A DNA stretch of 64,000 bases from Dysgonomonas sp. Marseille-P4361 (GTDB lineage Bacteria; Bacteroidota; Bacteroidia; Bacteroidales; Dysgonomonadaceae), in the NCBI RefSeq assembly GCF_900343125.1, contig NZ_OPYL01000010.1, positions 1 through 64,000 of the forward strand, written 5' to 3'. The notes under the pieces were generated by a model that had not been told where the DNA came from, did no database searches, and saw nothing but the letters and a program-made list of their open reading frames with translations. Of the stretch, positions 48,991 through 59,643 are shown piece by piece; the first letter of the stretch is position 1, and the number at the start of each line of letters is the position of its first letter. The translations under genes were made by a program, and so were the position numbers.

Positions 48991-49355
48991 TATTCTTCTA
49001 CTTATTATTGTTATTATTAAAAAAGAAAATTTTTATTAAGAGTATACTTTCATGACATGAAGAAACAACTTATTGAAATCTCCGGAGTTATCGTATTATA
49101 TGGCTTTAGAATTTGGAGCTTACCATTACAACTTATGTACTTTACATTCCAAACATAGTTAAATTGTTTTATATTTCCTCTTTGGAAGTCTATTTTATGT
49201 GAAAGAATATTCGAAAAATGAATAATAATCTTCATATGTGTTTATAAAACAATCTTACTTATTTCATATAATAGCTGTTTCAGTTAGTATTTTATCTGAA
49301 TTGTCCTTAATTTTATGTAATCTTGTATAATTAATTAAAAATCGATGCTATTTCC
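48991..49355. promoter_or_regulatory. Divergent intergenic region, GH110-like / HTCS
   Basis: 365 bp with no gene. On the minus strand TATGTTTG (49150-49157) fits the -7 consensus but lies 160 bp before the GH110-like start and has no -33 box. No consensus promoter is seen for the HTCS gene. The region probably holds control sites for both. Confidence 0.35.
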
Positions 49356-52300
49356 ATGAAAAAGGGAGCACTTTGTATTGTTATTCTATTCATAACAAAT
49401 TATTTATTGTTGTCCAATGTAAATTATGCTGTTTTTGCGAATTTATCTGTTGATAAAGGACTATCTCATAGTGATGTCACAGATATAACTCAAGATCAAA
49501 TAGGTTTTATTTGGTTTGCTACCTATAATGGACTTTGTAAGTATGATGGCAATGAAATTAAAATTTACCGAATTGACAATTCTAAATTAAGTAATAATAG
49601 AATTCAATGTCTTTATGCGGGAAAGGATTCTTTATTATATATAGGTACCGAAACAGGTGGTCTCAATATTTATAATTCAGCTTCCGATTCTTTCCAATCA
49701 TACTTACATCAATATGAAGATAAGACAACAATATCTTCAAATACGATACTTCATCTTTTTGAAGATTTGCAACAAAATATATGGGCTTGTACGAATAATG
49801 GCATATCTAAAGTTGTACAAGATGGGGCGAATAAGATTAGTTTCAAGTCATTTTATCCATCTTGTAATGACAAAAGAATAACATCAGGATGTGCTCTGAA
49901 TAGTGAAACATTGTTGCTTGGAACCGGTAATGGAGCCTTACAATTGAATACAAAAACAGGAGAATGTATGCCATTTCATTCAGATAAAATAAAAAACTAT
50001 GTACATACTATTCTGAAGAGATCTTCGACAAACGATATTCTGTTAGGAACCAAGAATGGATTATTTAAATACGATCCAGATAGAGATGAAGTTAGTTATA
50101 TTTCCGATCAAGAAGCTCTTTCCGCAATAGAAGATTCGAAAGGGAATATATGGATTGGGACCCGTAATAATGGTTTATGTTTTCTAAATAGAGATCTTCA
50201 GATTATTCAGACATTTCAAGCGGATATCTCAGTTCCAAACTATATTACAAATAATGAGATCAAATCATTATTTGAAGATAGATCTGGAATACTGTGGATC
50301 GGATCGATTGGGGATGGAGCTTTTAAAATGAATCTAGCTAGTAAACCGATAAAATATTATACTATTGAAAATAGAGTTGAAGGCAGGGTAACTTATACTA
50401 AAACTATAACATTTATTGAGGATCGAAACAATTTGTTGTGGATTGGGACTAGAGGTCGAGGAATAGAAATATTAGATCGTAAGACAGGGCGAAGAATCAA
50501 TTTAATAGATTCGAAGAAAATGAATATAAGGCCTGAAGATATTTCGGCATTTTATCAGGATAGAAATGGAGCCATGTGGATTGGTACATGGAAAGGTTTA
50601 TATTATCTGTCTCCTAAAGAAACTCATAATATAATGTCTCTTCAAAACGTTAATTTTATTAACATACATCCTGAATTCTCAAGTTTAGACATAAGTATCT
50701 ATAAGATTCATTCGGATCGTGACTCTCATATCTGGCTTAGTACGTCCAACGGAGTCTATCACTACATTCCTTCAGTAGATAACTATTATCGGGGAAACTT
50801 TATCCATTATAGTCATGAACCCTTTAATGGTAATTCCATTACGGATAATTTTGTGACGGATATATATGCTGATACGGAAAGTGAAGTAAAAACTATTTGG
50901 ATTGGGACAAGAAAAGGACTCAATAAGTTGACTTTCGAAGATATTGGAGTTAAAATCAGGCAAATCGAAAAACTAAAGTTTAGAGACAAGGATAAAAATA
51001 AAGATTTTATTTCAGTAATTCATTCTGATTCCAAAGGGCGACTGTGGATTGCTACTTTAGGTAGTGGACTTTATCAGATGGTGAATGGTCGATTTGATGA
51101 TACTATACCTAGCTTCATTTCTTATGATAATAGCAATTGTAATTTTGTAGATAATGAACTTGAATCTCTTCTGGAAGATAATCATGGAAATTTTTGGATC
51201 GGAGGACGAGGAATAACTAAATTTAATCCGGATAGCAATACGATTAAAGTATATAATACTAAAGATAATCTTCAGAGCAATTCTTTCAAAATTTGGGCTG
51301 CATGTAAATTGAAAAATGGAGAGATGATTTTCGGCGGGAATAAAGGATTCAACATATTTTATCCCGATAGCCTTAAAGATAATACTGTTACTTCTCAGAT
51401 TCTTTTTACAGGGCTGTCTATATTCGAGCATAGAGTTGGAATTAATGACACCATCAATGGAGACATCGTGCTTTCGAAATCATTAGCAGAGACAAATCAC
51501 ATCACACTCTCTCATAAGAATAATAGCATAACATTTAAGTTCTCATTACTGCATTATGCCTCTCCGCACAACAACGAATATAAATATAAACTGGAAGGAT
51601 TTGACGAGCAATGGTATTATACGGATGGAAGTAACCCTCAAGCTGTATACACGAATCTGAGACATGGTACATATCGCTTTGTAGTTTATGGTGCAAATAG
51701 CGATGGAGTATGGACTGAAATACCAGCTACTCTAGAAGTCGAAATTACACCTCCTTTTTGGGAAACAAAATGGGCATATTTCAGTTATTTCTTATTGTTT
51801 CTTTTGTTTTTATATTTTATCAGATTATCTACGTTGAAAAAGGCTAGACAGAAACTTAGCTTAGAGATGGAAAGAAGTCTACGTGAGAAACAGCAGAAAG
51901 ATTATGATAACAAATTGCAGTTTTTTACAAATATATCACATGAGCTAAAAACACCTTTGGCTCTCATATCTGCCCCCGTAGAAGAATTATTAGATAGTCC
52001 AAATATCGGGCAAAAAACGCGTTGGAGACTAAATATTATAAATCAAAGTGTTTTGCGATTAGTAAAACTAGTAGAACAGATTCTAGATTTCAGAAAATAT
52101 GAAAAAAGTGCGATGACGATCACTATTTCAGAAGTTGACATTGTACCTGCTATGAAAGAAATACTTATTCTTTTTGCATCTTATGTTGAAAATAAAGGAG
52201 TTATTATCAGTAGTGACTTTTCAAAAGATCGCATAAATCTTTATGTTGATAGCGATAAGATAGAAAAAGTTCTATCGAATATACTTATTAATGCAGCAAA

Positions 52301-53468
52301 TTATGCTCCCGAAAATGGGAAAATAGATTTTAAATGTTGGGACGATGAAACATCAGTATATTTTTCGGTAACTGATAATGGAAAAGGGATAGACGCCTCA
52401 GATACTGAAAAAATATTTGAACCTTTTTACCAAAGTAACAACTCTCTTAATGGAGGAACGGGCATTGGATTATCATTAGTTAAGTATATAATTGATCAAC
52501 ATAAGGGGCAAGTATGGGTTGAGTCTGAACCGGGAGTTAAAACTACTTTCTACGTAAAACTGAAAAAAGGGAAAGATCATTATAATTCCGCTGAGATAAC
52601 AATCAAAGAGCCTCAAAGCTTATCTTCTTTTATTACAGATGAGTTTTCTATGAAACATGAATTTGAGAATTTAGAGGAAAAAGCCAGTTCTTTAGTATAT
52701 GATAAAGAAGCAAGTGTCTTATTGGCTGATGATAACGATGAATTTAGGAAGTATGTGGCAAGTATATTACAGCCTCAATATAATATTCTACAGGCCGCAA
52801 ATGGGCTTGAAGCTTATGAAATAGCTATAGCTGAACAACCTGATTTGATAATAAGTGATGTAATGATGCCCGAAATGACAGGGATAGAGCTTTGTGAAAA
52901 AATTAAAGAAAATACTTCTACGTCACATATTGCTGTCTTGTTGTTGACCGCTCGTACTATGCAATCGCATAAGATAGAAGGTTATGCGATTGGAGCCGAT
53001 GCTTATGTCACGAAGCCTTTTAGCCTGAAACTATTTAAAACCAGAGTAGATAATCTTATTAAAGCGCAGAGTATGCGTAGGGAAATATTTAAATCACAAA
53101 TCAATCTTGAACCATCTGAAATAACTATTTCATCATATGATGAGAAACTATTGAAAAAATGTATTGATACTATTGAAGAAAATATGCAAGATGTCTATTT
53201 TGGAGTTGAAGAATTGTGTGAAAAAGTTGGTGTTAGCCGTCCTCAACTTTATCGGAAAATTAAGTCATATACAGGACTATCTCCAGTACATTTTATTCGT
53301 AGTATCCGGCTTAAAAGAGCTGCTCAAATCCTAAAGCAGGATAACTATTCTATAACTGATATAATGCTTCAAGTTGGGTTTAATAATGCTTCGTATTTCG
53401 CCAAAGTATTTAAGGAAGAATTTGGATGTACGCCAAAGCAATACGGTCTCGAAAATAAATCTGAATAA
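49356..53468 (+). CDS. Hybrid two-component system (HTCS) PUL regulator
   Basis: A 1370-aa single-chain sensor and regulator. Signal/TM start (1-28); two seven-bladed propellers of Reg_prop repeats (about 35-740; ITQDQIGFIWFATYNGLCKY, DSKGNIWIGTRNNGL, DRNGAMWIGTWKGL); Y_Y_Y domain (about 745-805); TM (about 808-828); HisKA with His862 in NISHELKTPLAL; HATPase with NAANYAP, DNGKGID, GGTGIGLSL; receiver with Asp1168 in LIISDVMMPEMTG; C-terminal AraC-type double HTH (about 1265-1365). HTCSs bind a specific oligosaccharide in the periplasm and activate their PUL. It lies just upstream of PUL-3, whose promoter shows matching activator-type repeats. All catalytic residues are present. Confidence 0.97.
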   Translation: MKKGALCIVILFITNYLLLSNVNYAVFANLSVDKGLSHSDVTDITQDQIGFIWFATYNGLCKYDGNEIKIYRIDNSKLSNNRIQCLYAGKDSLLYIGTETGGLNIYNSASDSFQSYLHQYEDKTTISSNTILHLFEDLQQNIWACTNNGISKVVQDGANKISFKSFYPSCNDKRITSGCALNSETLLLGTGNGALQLNTKTGECMPFHSDKIKNYVHTILKRSSTNDILLGTKNGLFKYDPDRDEVSYISDQEALSAIEDSKGNIWIGTRNNGLCFLNRDLQIIQTFQADISVPNYITNNEIKSLFEDRSGILWIGSIGDGAFKMNLASKPIKYYTIENRVEGRVTYTKTITFIEDRNNLLWIGTRGRGIEILDRKTGRRINLIDSKKMNIRPEDISAFYQDRNGAMWIGTWKGLYYLSPKETHNIMSLQNVNFINIHPEFSSLDISIYKIHSDRDSHIWLSTSNGVYHYIPSVDNYYRGNFIHYSHEPFNGNSITDNFVTDIYADTESEVKTIWIGTRKGLNKLTFEDIGVKIRQIEKLKFRDKDKNKDFISVIHSDSKGRLWIATLGSGLYQMVNGRFDDTIPSFISYDNSNCNFVDNELESLLEDNHGNFWIGGRGITKFNPDSNTIKVYNTKDNLQSNSFKIWAACKLKNGEMIFGGNKGFNIFYPDSLKDNTVTSQILFTGLSIFEHRVGINDTINGDIVLSKSLAETNHITLSHKNNSITFKFSLLHYASPHNNEYKYKLEGFDEQWYYTDGSNPQAVYTNLRHGTYRFVVYGANSDGVWTEIPATLEVEITPPFWETKWAYFSYFLLFLLFLYFIRLSTLKKARQKLSLEMERSLREKQQKDYDNKLQFFTNISHELKTPLALISAPVEELLDSPNIGQKTRWRLNIINQSVLRLVKLVEQILDFRKYEKSAMTITISEVDIVPAMKEILILFASYVENKGVIISSDFSKDRINLYVDSDKIEKVLSNILINAANYAPENGKIDFKCWDDETSVYFSVTDNGKGIDASDTEKIFEPFYQSNNSLNGGTGIGLSLVKYIIDQHKGQVWVESEPGVKTTFYVKLKKGKDHYNSAEITIKEPQSLSSFITDEFSMKHEFENLEEKASSLVYDKEASVLLADDNDEFRKYVASILQPQYNILQAANGLEAYEIAIAEQPDLIISDVMMPEMTGIELCEKIKENTSTSHIAVLLLTARTMQSHKIEGYAIGADAYVTKPFSLKLFKTRVDNLIKAQSMRREIFKSQINLEPSEITISSYDEKLLKKCIDTIEENMQDVYFGVEELCEKVGVSRPQLYRKIKSYTGLSPVHFIRSIRLKRAAQILKQDNYSITDIMLQVGFNNASYFAKVFKEEFGCTPKQYGLENKSE

Positions 53469-53532
53469 AATTTGCTAGCCCTTATAGAACACTGCAAGAG
53501 GCTATATAATGCTTGAAATTCAAAAAATGCAA

Positions 53533-53606
53533 TTTTTTGAACGATTTGGTATATCTGCTTTTTTTGAGTTGTTTTTAGTTTTTGAACGTTTCCGATCTTA
53601 GCTTTG
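53533..53606 (+). promoter_or_regulatory. PUL-3 promoter with candidate HTCS sites
   Basis: TAGCTTTG (53599-53606) is a perfect -7 element with no -33 TTTG at the right distance. TTTTTGAACG occurs at 53534-53543 and 53579-53588, with a partial copy TTTTTTGAG at 53560; the second full copy covers the -33 region. This is the arrangement expected for an activator-dependent PUL promoter. Confidence 0.5.
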
Positions 53607-53657
53607 TATCAATCATCTCGTATGTTTGTTCCGTATATATTAAAATCTTTTACAAAT

Positions 53658-54908
53658 ATGAAAAATGTAAGTAAAATACGCTTAAAAGAGAGTGCAATCT
53701 TTGTGCTCCTATTTGTTTGTTTTTTCATAACATCGTGTAATGATGAGGACCAAGAATGGCGCAGTGATATACGCGAGTTGAAAGTCGAACTTGAGGATGA
53801 TGTTGCTATGCAAAATGCACCTTTTATTTTTACGGACTTATCATTAGGTGTGAAATCCAGAATTTGGGAATTTGAAGATGGTGATCCTGCAACATCGAAT
53901 GATCCGGTAGTTAGTGTCCGATTTACCAAACCTGGTAAAAAAAAATGGACACTAAACCTAGTATATGATAATGGAACCACTGAAAGTCAAACAATGGAAT
54001 TGGAAGTTAAGGAGCCATTAGTTGCAGTAATAAATATTGAGAAATTGACTCCATTAGGATGCTTACCACTAGATGAAGATATTCAGTTTTCTTTGGAAAT
54101 CGAGGGAAGTTACTCTTCTATTGAGTGGAAGTTCGAAAATGGGAATCCATCCACATCTATCGAAACCAATCCTATTATCAGATTTGCTAAAGAGGGACCT
54201 GTTAAAGCTTCCGTTAAGATTTATCGCGAAACAGATGGGGCATCTGTCAGGTTGAACAAAGACCTTTATATAGGTAATTATCCGATGCTTGTTGCATATA
54301 CTAAGGCGGATATGGATAGCTGGAATTTCGATGCAGGTAAAAGTTTCGGAAAATGGACTGTCTGGAATGGACCTGCAGGTGTAGACGAAGTAGGAAATGG
54401 CAAAGCTGTACGTGTTTCAGGTGGTGCCAACGGATCGGCTAATTGCTTGGAAATAAAATATAATAAAGCAAATGAGCATTGGCAGTTCTTTACTCGTGAT
54501 AATTGGATTAATAATGCGCAACTTGAGAAAGGTAAAAAATACGAATTCAAATTTTGGATGAAGGCAGATGCTAATTTTCTTCTTAAGGAGGTATTTGTTA
54601 TGAATAATTTACCAGAATGGTCATGGAATGAATTATTAGGAGCTCATGCTGGAAATAATTGGGTTGACTATTTCCCTGAAATACCATTTGAGGTACAAAA
54701 TGAAACTGTCCTTTTATATGCTGAAAAAATACCTATTACAACTAGTTGGAAAGAGTTTAAATATGAATTTACTGTTGGAGACAAAGATCTAATTGGAGTA
54801 TCGCTTCCAAATAGATTATTAAACGTATTCCCATCCTTTGCTATTGAATCCGATCAGCCCAGATCGATATATATTGATGGAATAATGATAAACCTTATTG
54901 AAGAATAA
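53658..54908 (+). CDS. PUL-3 surface lipoprotein with PKD-like domains
   Basis: The start is set at 53658 (MKNVSKIRLK), since an upstream start at 53604 would overlap the -7 element. 416 aa, lipobox TSC (Cys27). Two PKD-like beta-sandwich domains (about 35-110, SRIWEFEDGDPATSNDPVV; about 115-200, IEWKFENGNPSTSIETNP), then a C-terminal jelly-roll resembling a carbohydrate-binding module (about 225-415; NCLEIKYNKANEHWQFF). Probably binds glycan at the surface. It comes before susC by 5 bp, an unusual first place for a SusE/F-type protein, but matching the TIG/NHL-first order of PUL-1 and PUL-2. Confidence 0.8.
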   Translation: MKNVSKIRLKESAIFVLLFVCFFITSCNDEDQEWRSDIRELKVELEDDVAMQNAPFIFTDLSLGVKSRIWEFEDGDPATSNDPVVSVRFTKPGKKKWTLNLVYDNGTTESQTMELEVKEPLVAVINIEKLTPLGCLPLDEDIQFSLEIEGSYSSIEWKFENGNPSTSIETNPIIRFAKEGPVKASVKIYRETDGASVRLNKDLYIGNYPMLVAYTKADMDSWNFDAGKSFGKWTVWNGPAGVDEVGNGKAVRVSGGANGSANCLEIKYNKANEHWQFFTRDNWINNAQLEKGKKYEFKFWMKADANFLLKEVFVMNNLPEWSWNELLGAHAGNNWVDYFPEIPFEVQNETVLLYAEKIPITTSWKEFKYEFTVGDKDLIGVSLPNRLLNVFPSFAIESDQPRSIYIDGIMINLIEE

Positions 54909-54913
54909 TATTT

Positions 54914-57900
54914 ATGACTAAAAATATGAAAAAACATATAATAGCATTATGCCTTTTACTTTTGAGCATAGCAACGTATGCCCAAACAGAAATAACAGGT
55001 GTGGTTTTGGATGAAACAGGAATAAGCATACCTGGAGTAGTAGTGGTAGCTGTTGGCGAAAAGACAAATGCAGTTACAGATATTGATGGTGCATTTCGTA
55101 TAAATGTACTAGGAAAAGAAAGTATACTTCAATTCTCAATGATGGGATTTAAACCAGAGCGTATTAAGGTAGGTAACGGTACACACCTTAAAGTGGTAAT
55201 GAAAGAGGATGTTGTCGGACTTGATGAAGTGGTAGTTGTTGGATATGGAGTTACTCGTAAAAGGGATTTTACTGGTTCGGTTTCATCGATCCGTTCAGAA
55301 GACTTAGAAAATAGTGTTCTTTCATCGCTCGATGATGCTTTATCGGGAAGTGTAGCTGGTTTGATGGTCCAATCAGGTAGCGGACAACCTGGTAGCTCTT
55401 CTAATATTCTTATACGTGGAGCAAACTCTTTGACCGGCTCTACACAACCTTTGATTGTTGTTGATGGTTTCCCTTTATTCGAAAATAGTACTAGTGCAGG
55501 TGGTGGAATGGATGATAAAGGTGGAGGTAGTAGCGCTTTCTCTCTTATAAATCCTGATGATATTGCGTCAATAGAGGTTCTTAAAGATGCTTCAGCTACA
55601 GCTATTTATGGCAATAGAGGCTCAAATGGTGTCATTCTGATCACGACTAAAAAGGGGATAGGTAGTGGAGCTAGAATACAATATAACTCATATTATAGTT
55701 CTCAAAATCTGCCTCGTAAATACGATGTAATGAACTTCCAAGAATATGCCGAGTTTCAGGCTTTGACTAGTCCGAATAATGGTATGTTCGTTAATCAGAA
55801 GACTGGAGAAATGCACAACTTTGATCCCAATATACGTTCAGTCGATTGGCAAGATGAAGTGTATCGTACAGGTTTCATTCAAAACCATTCATTGTCGATG
55901 CAGAACTCGACGGAAAAGACAAACTTCATGATATCATCATCTTTCATGCAAAATCAATCTATCATAAAAGAAACAGACTGGAAAAAATTTACAGCAAAGA
56001 TGGGTGTAGATCATTCGATATCAAGTAAGCTTAAAGTTGGTGCCGATATATACTACAATAGAGTGAGTGATAAAGGAGTACCTACAGGAGGAGGAGATGG
56101 CTCTGCAATCGGTACGATCATCGGTACTATACTTGCACGTCCTTTTATTCTAGACGAAACGACACAAGCCTACTTCAGAAGAGCTGGAGTTGATCAAGGT
56201 ACTATTGATAGTGACTTAGCTGGTTATCGTGATAATCCATTAAATATGGTTAGAAGTATAGACATGAACAAAGTAATGGAAAATACAACTTTTAATGCCT
56301 ATGCGGAATACAAAATACTTGATAACTTAATTTTGAAAATTACAGGAGGATATAATACATATAATTTAAATCAAAAACAATTTTATCCTAAATCAACGCC
56401 TACAGGTAAATTTTATAATGGATTGGGTATAGTATCTAATATCAATAATGATAGTTGGATTAACGAAAATACTATAACATGGATGCCTAAATTCGAAGGT
56501 GGTCATAGCTTAAATATCTTAGGCGGTGTTACAGAACAGGGTTGGAAAAGTAACTATTCAAGAAGCGAGTTCTCTTCATTCGATAACGAATCTCTAGGGT
56601 ACGATAATGCCCAGATGGCAAAAAATTTTAAGATTTACACAAGTGTTGGAGAAACTAAATATTTATCATTTATCGGTCGTGTAAATTACTCTTATAAAGG
56701 GAAATATCTAGCAACAGCTACTATGCGTAGAGATGGTACATCAGCTTTTGTAAATAACAAATGGGGTAATTTTTATTCGGGTGCTTTAGCTTATAACATA
56801 ATGGAAGAAGATTTCATCAAGAAAATAGATGAAATATCAAATCTTAAGCTTCGATTAAGTTTAGGTGAAGTCGGTAACTCAAATGTCCCTACTACAGGAG
56901 CTTATTCTCAATTGTATGCGACAAACTATAGTTTCAATAATTCTATATCGGTGGGACAATCGCCCGCTAGTTTGGCAAACGAGAATCTGAAATGGGAAAA
57001 AACACGAGAATGGAATATTGGGCTTGAAGTTGGATTATTCAATAATCGTTTAGCTTTGACAGCCGATTTATATGATAAAACAACGAATGATCTGTTGCTT
57101 GAAGCTCCAGTTCTGAATATTTCAGGTTTTGATAAGGCATGGGGAAATATAGGGAAGTTAAATAATCGTGGTATCGAACTCAGTTTGAACACTGTGATTA
57201 TTGATAAAAAAGATTTAGGTTTGACATTTAATCTGAACTTCTCAAAGAACATTTCTAAGATCAAAGAACTAGGGCAAAATGGAGCTCCTATATATCTCGG
57301 AATAAGTTATTTGTCGGGATCTCAAGGACAGCAGGCAATAATTTTACGAGAAGGAGGTTCTATTGGTGAAATATATGGTTATCGGGCTGAAGGTGTATAT
57401 GGAGCAAATGACTTCTATAATGATGGGACAGCTAAAGAGAATGTAGCTATTGCAGGAATAGGAGAGAAGCCTGGTTGGATTAAATATAAAGATATATCAG
57501 AGGATGGTAATATAACATCGGATGACAGAACAGTAATAGGCAATACCCTTCCTGATTTCTTCGGAGCATTCAGCACGGGTCTGCGATGGAAAAACTTCAA
57601 TTTGGATCTTGTTTTTCAGTATTCATACGGCAATGATGTATATAATGCGAATTATGTGCAAGCTGCACGCTTTGGCTCTACGCAATATAATCAAATGAGA
57701 TTTTTCAAAGATAGATGGACGCCGGATAATCCGACAAGTACACAATACTCCGATATGCTATTCGGTACTATATCATCGGCCTTTGTTGAAGATGCATCAT
57801 ACCTTAGATTTAAAACAGCTAGATTAACATATTCTGTTCCCTCTAAAGTACTAAATAAAATAGGATTTGTGAAAAATGTTAAGATATATGTAGCAGCTGA

Positions 57901-58057
57901 TAATATTTACACATTTACCAAATATTCGGGCTATGATCCTGAAATTACAGGTTCACAAAAAGCAGAGAATATGTCTGGAGCTCTTACCTCAGGTTTTGAT
58001 TATGGCGTTTTCCCTAAAGCAAGAATATTTACAGGAGGTTTTAATATCACTTTTTAA
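54914..58057 (+). CDS. SusC-like TonB-dependent outer-membrane transporter, PUL-3
   Basis: A 1047-aa protein; ATG 54926 (MKKHIIALCL) may be the true start. Signal peptide ending TYAQ; carboxypeptidase-regulatory-like domain (about 28-105); LDEVVVVGYGVTRKRD; plug (about 115-240; LIRGANSLTGS, PLIVVDGFPL, EVLKDASATAIYGNRGSNG); full barrel ending GGFNITF. It differs clearly from the PUL-1/PUL-2 pair and belongs to the commoner GYGxxKK type of SusC. It imports the PUL-3 substrate with the SusD 11 bp downstream. It is expected to be induced by the HTCS. Confidence 0.96.
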   Translation: MTKNMKKHIIALCLLLLSIATYAQTEITGVVLDETGISIPGVVVVAVGEKTNAVTDIDGAFRINVLGKESILQFSMMGFKPERIKVGNGTHLKVVMKEDVVGLDEVVVVGYGVTRKRDFTGSVSSIRSEDLENSVLSSLDDALSGSVAGLMVQSGSGQPGSSSNILIRGANSLTGSTQPLIVVDGFPLFENSTSAGGGMDDKGGGSSAFSLINPDDIASIEVLKDASATAIYGNRGSNGVILITTKKGIGSGARIQYNSYYSSQNLPRKYDVMNFQEYAEFQALTSPNNGMFVNQKTGEMHNFDPNIRSVDWQDEVYRTGFIQNHSLSMQNSTEKTNFMISSSFMQNQSIIKETDWKKFTAKMGVDHSISSKLKVGADIYYNRVSDKGVPTGGGDGSAIGTIIGTILARPFILDETTQAYFRRAGVDQGTIDSDLAGYRDNPLNMVRSIDMNKVMENTTFNAYAEYKILDNLILKITGGYNTYNLNQKQFYPKSTPTGKFYNGLGIVSNINNDSWINENTITWMPKFEGGHSLNILGGVTEQGWKSNYSRSEFSSFDNESLGYDNAQMAKNFKIYTSVGETKYLSFIGRVNYSYKGKYLATATMRRDGTSAFVNNKWGNFYSGALAYNIMEEDFIKKIDEISNLKLRLSLGEVGNSNVPTTGAYSQLYATNYSFNNSISVGQSPASLANENLKWEKTREWNIGLEVGLFNNRLALTADLYDKTTNDLLLEAPVLNISGFDKAWGNIGKLNNRGIELSLNTVIIDKKDLGLTFNLNFSKNISKIKELGQNGAPIYLGISYLSGSQGQQAIILREGGSIGEIYGYRAEGVYGANDFYNDGTAKENVAIAGIGEKPGWIKYKDISEDGNITSDDRTVIGNTLPDFFGAFSTGLRWKNFNLDLVFQYSYGNDVYNANYVQAARFGSTQYNQMRFFKDRWTPDNPTSTQYSDMLFGTISSAFVEDASYLRFKTARLTYSVPSKVLNKIGFVKNVKIYVAADNIYTFTKYSGYDPEITGSQKAENMSGALTSGFDYGVFPKARIFTGGFNITF

Positions 58058-58068
58058 ATAAGAATAAG

Positions 58069-59628
58069 ATGAAAAAATATATATTGATTCTTTTAGTCAC
58101 CTTTAGCTTTTGGTCTTGTGACGACTTTTTGGATGCACCAGTTAAAAGTAATATCTCAACATCAAACTTCTTTAAAACAAAAGAGGATTTTGAGATGGCA
58201 TTGACAGGTGTTTATAATACACTCACATCGGCTGAATGGGATGCCGGACATCGATGGGGAAATTATTTCGAAGGACTGTTATATTTGGGAAGGGTTGGTA
58301 CCGATGAGTGCTACATTATATATGGAGATTACGATCAACAGATATCTAATTATACCTATACTCCGGATAATTACATTGTATCGCGAACATGGTTTGTTCA
58401 ATATGTTGGAATTTCTCGTGCCAATACTATTCTTGATAGATACGAAACAAGTAATGTTAAATTGTCGGAAACAGACAAAAATAGAATATTAGGAGAAACT
58501 TATTTTCTACGAGGATTCTTTTATTTCACCTTAGCTAGATATTTTGGCGAAATACCTCTTGTTTTACATGAAGTGGTAGATGTAAGTACTCTCAATACGG
58601 AGAAAGCTTCGTTAGAACAAGTGTATGACCAAATAATAAGTGATTTCAAAAAAGCTGAAGAATTACTTCCTATAACTAACACAAATGGTCGTGCTCATAA
58701 ATATGCGGCTACAACATTTCTTGCTAAAGCATATTTACAAATGGCCGGCGAGCCGTTGAATGATCCTAATGCAGCAAGTTTAGCAGAACAGGCCGCATCG
58801 AGAGTAATTAATAGTGGGTCATTTAATTTGGTTGATAATTATTTTAGCCTCTTCGATGCAAGTAATGAATATAGCTCAGAATACATCTTTGATGTTGATT
58901 TCTCGAATACCCAAGATGCAACTCATTACGGAGGACAGGTTGGTACTGTGGATGGCATTTCGACACCGTATGATTTGTATTGGCAAAAAGTAAGAACATG
59001 TGAAGAATTTTATGAGAAGTTTGATTCTAAAGATAACAGACGTAACAGCATAGCTGATTTCAGATATATTCTTCAAGGCGATGAATTAGTTGTGGATAGA
59101 ACTCCTTCTGTTCTCGAAAATAATTTCTTCGTTTATAAATTTAGACACCCATTGAATGAGGCAGACAGAGGTAGTACATGGGTCAACTGGTCCAATCCGA
59201 TAAACTTTCCTATAACACGTTATGCAGATGTACTTCTTATGCAAGCCGAAGCTTCGGCTAGAGCAGGTCAAAATCCGACATCCGAAGGTTTGGAGAATCT
59301 CAATAAAGTAAGACGACGTGGTTTTGGAGTTGATATTAACACTCCTAATGCTAGTGTCGATTTACCAACCATGGAATATGATAAATTTATGGATGCTGTT
59401 TTACAAGAAAGAAGTTTTGAACTCTGTTTCGAGGGACATCGTTGGTTTGACCTTGTTAGATTTGGAAAACTTGAAAAAGCCGTTAAGTCGCTTAGCAAAT
59501 ATAAGCAAACTTTAGAACATACTCAGCAAGCCGTAAATTTCAAAGCAAAGCATATTGTATTGCCTGTACCTCAGGATGTCATAGATACGTCAAATGGTAA
59601 AATAACACAGAATCCTTTGTGGAAATAA
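58069..59628 (+). CDS. SusD-like glycan-binding lipoprotein, PUL-3
   Basis: A 519-aa lipoprotein with lipobox WSC (Cys17) followed by the acidic DDFLD typical of surface-exported lipoproteins. SusD signatures: ETYFLRGFFYFTLARYFGEI (about 143-162), YADVLLMQAEASARAG (about 385-400), ERSFELCFEGHRWFDLVRFG (about 447-466), and PLW near the end. Length is normal. It forms the lid of the SusC encoded before it. About 150 residues shorter than the SusDs of PUL-1 and PUL-2, in line with a separate origin. Confidence 0.96.
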   Translation: MKKYILILLVTFSFWSCDDFLDAPVKSNISTSNFFKTKEDFEMALTGVYNTLTSAEWDAGHRWGNYFEGLLYLGRVGTDECYIIYGDYDQQISNYTYTPDNYIVSRTWFVQYVGISRANTILDRYETSNVKLSETDKNRILGETYFLRGFFYFTLARYFGEIPLVLHEVVDVSTLNTEKASLEQVYDQIISDFKKAEELLPITNTNGRAHKYAATTFLAKAYLQMAGEPLNDPNAASLAEQAASRVINSGSFNLVDNYFSLFDASNEYSSEYIFDVDFSNTQDATHYGGQVGTVDGISTPYDLYWQKVRTCEEFYEKFDSKDNRRNSIADFRYILQGDELVVDRTPSVLENNFFVYKFRHPLNEADRGSTWVNWSNPINFPITRYADVLLMQAEASARAGQNPTSEGLENLNKVRRRGFGVDINTPNASVDLPTMEYDKFMDAVLQERSFELCFEGHRWFDLVRFGKLEKAVKSLSKYKQTLEHTQQAVNFKAKHIVLPVPQDVIDTSNGKITQNPLWK

Positions 59629-59643
59629 TTTAAAATTAAAGTT

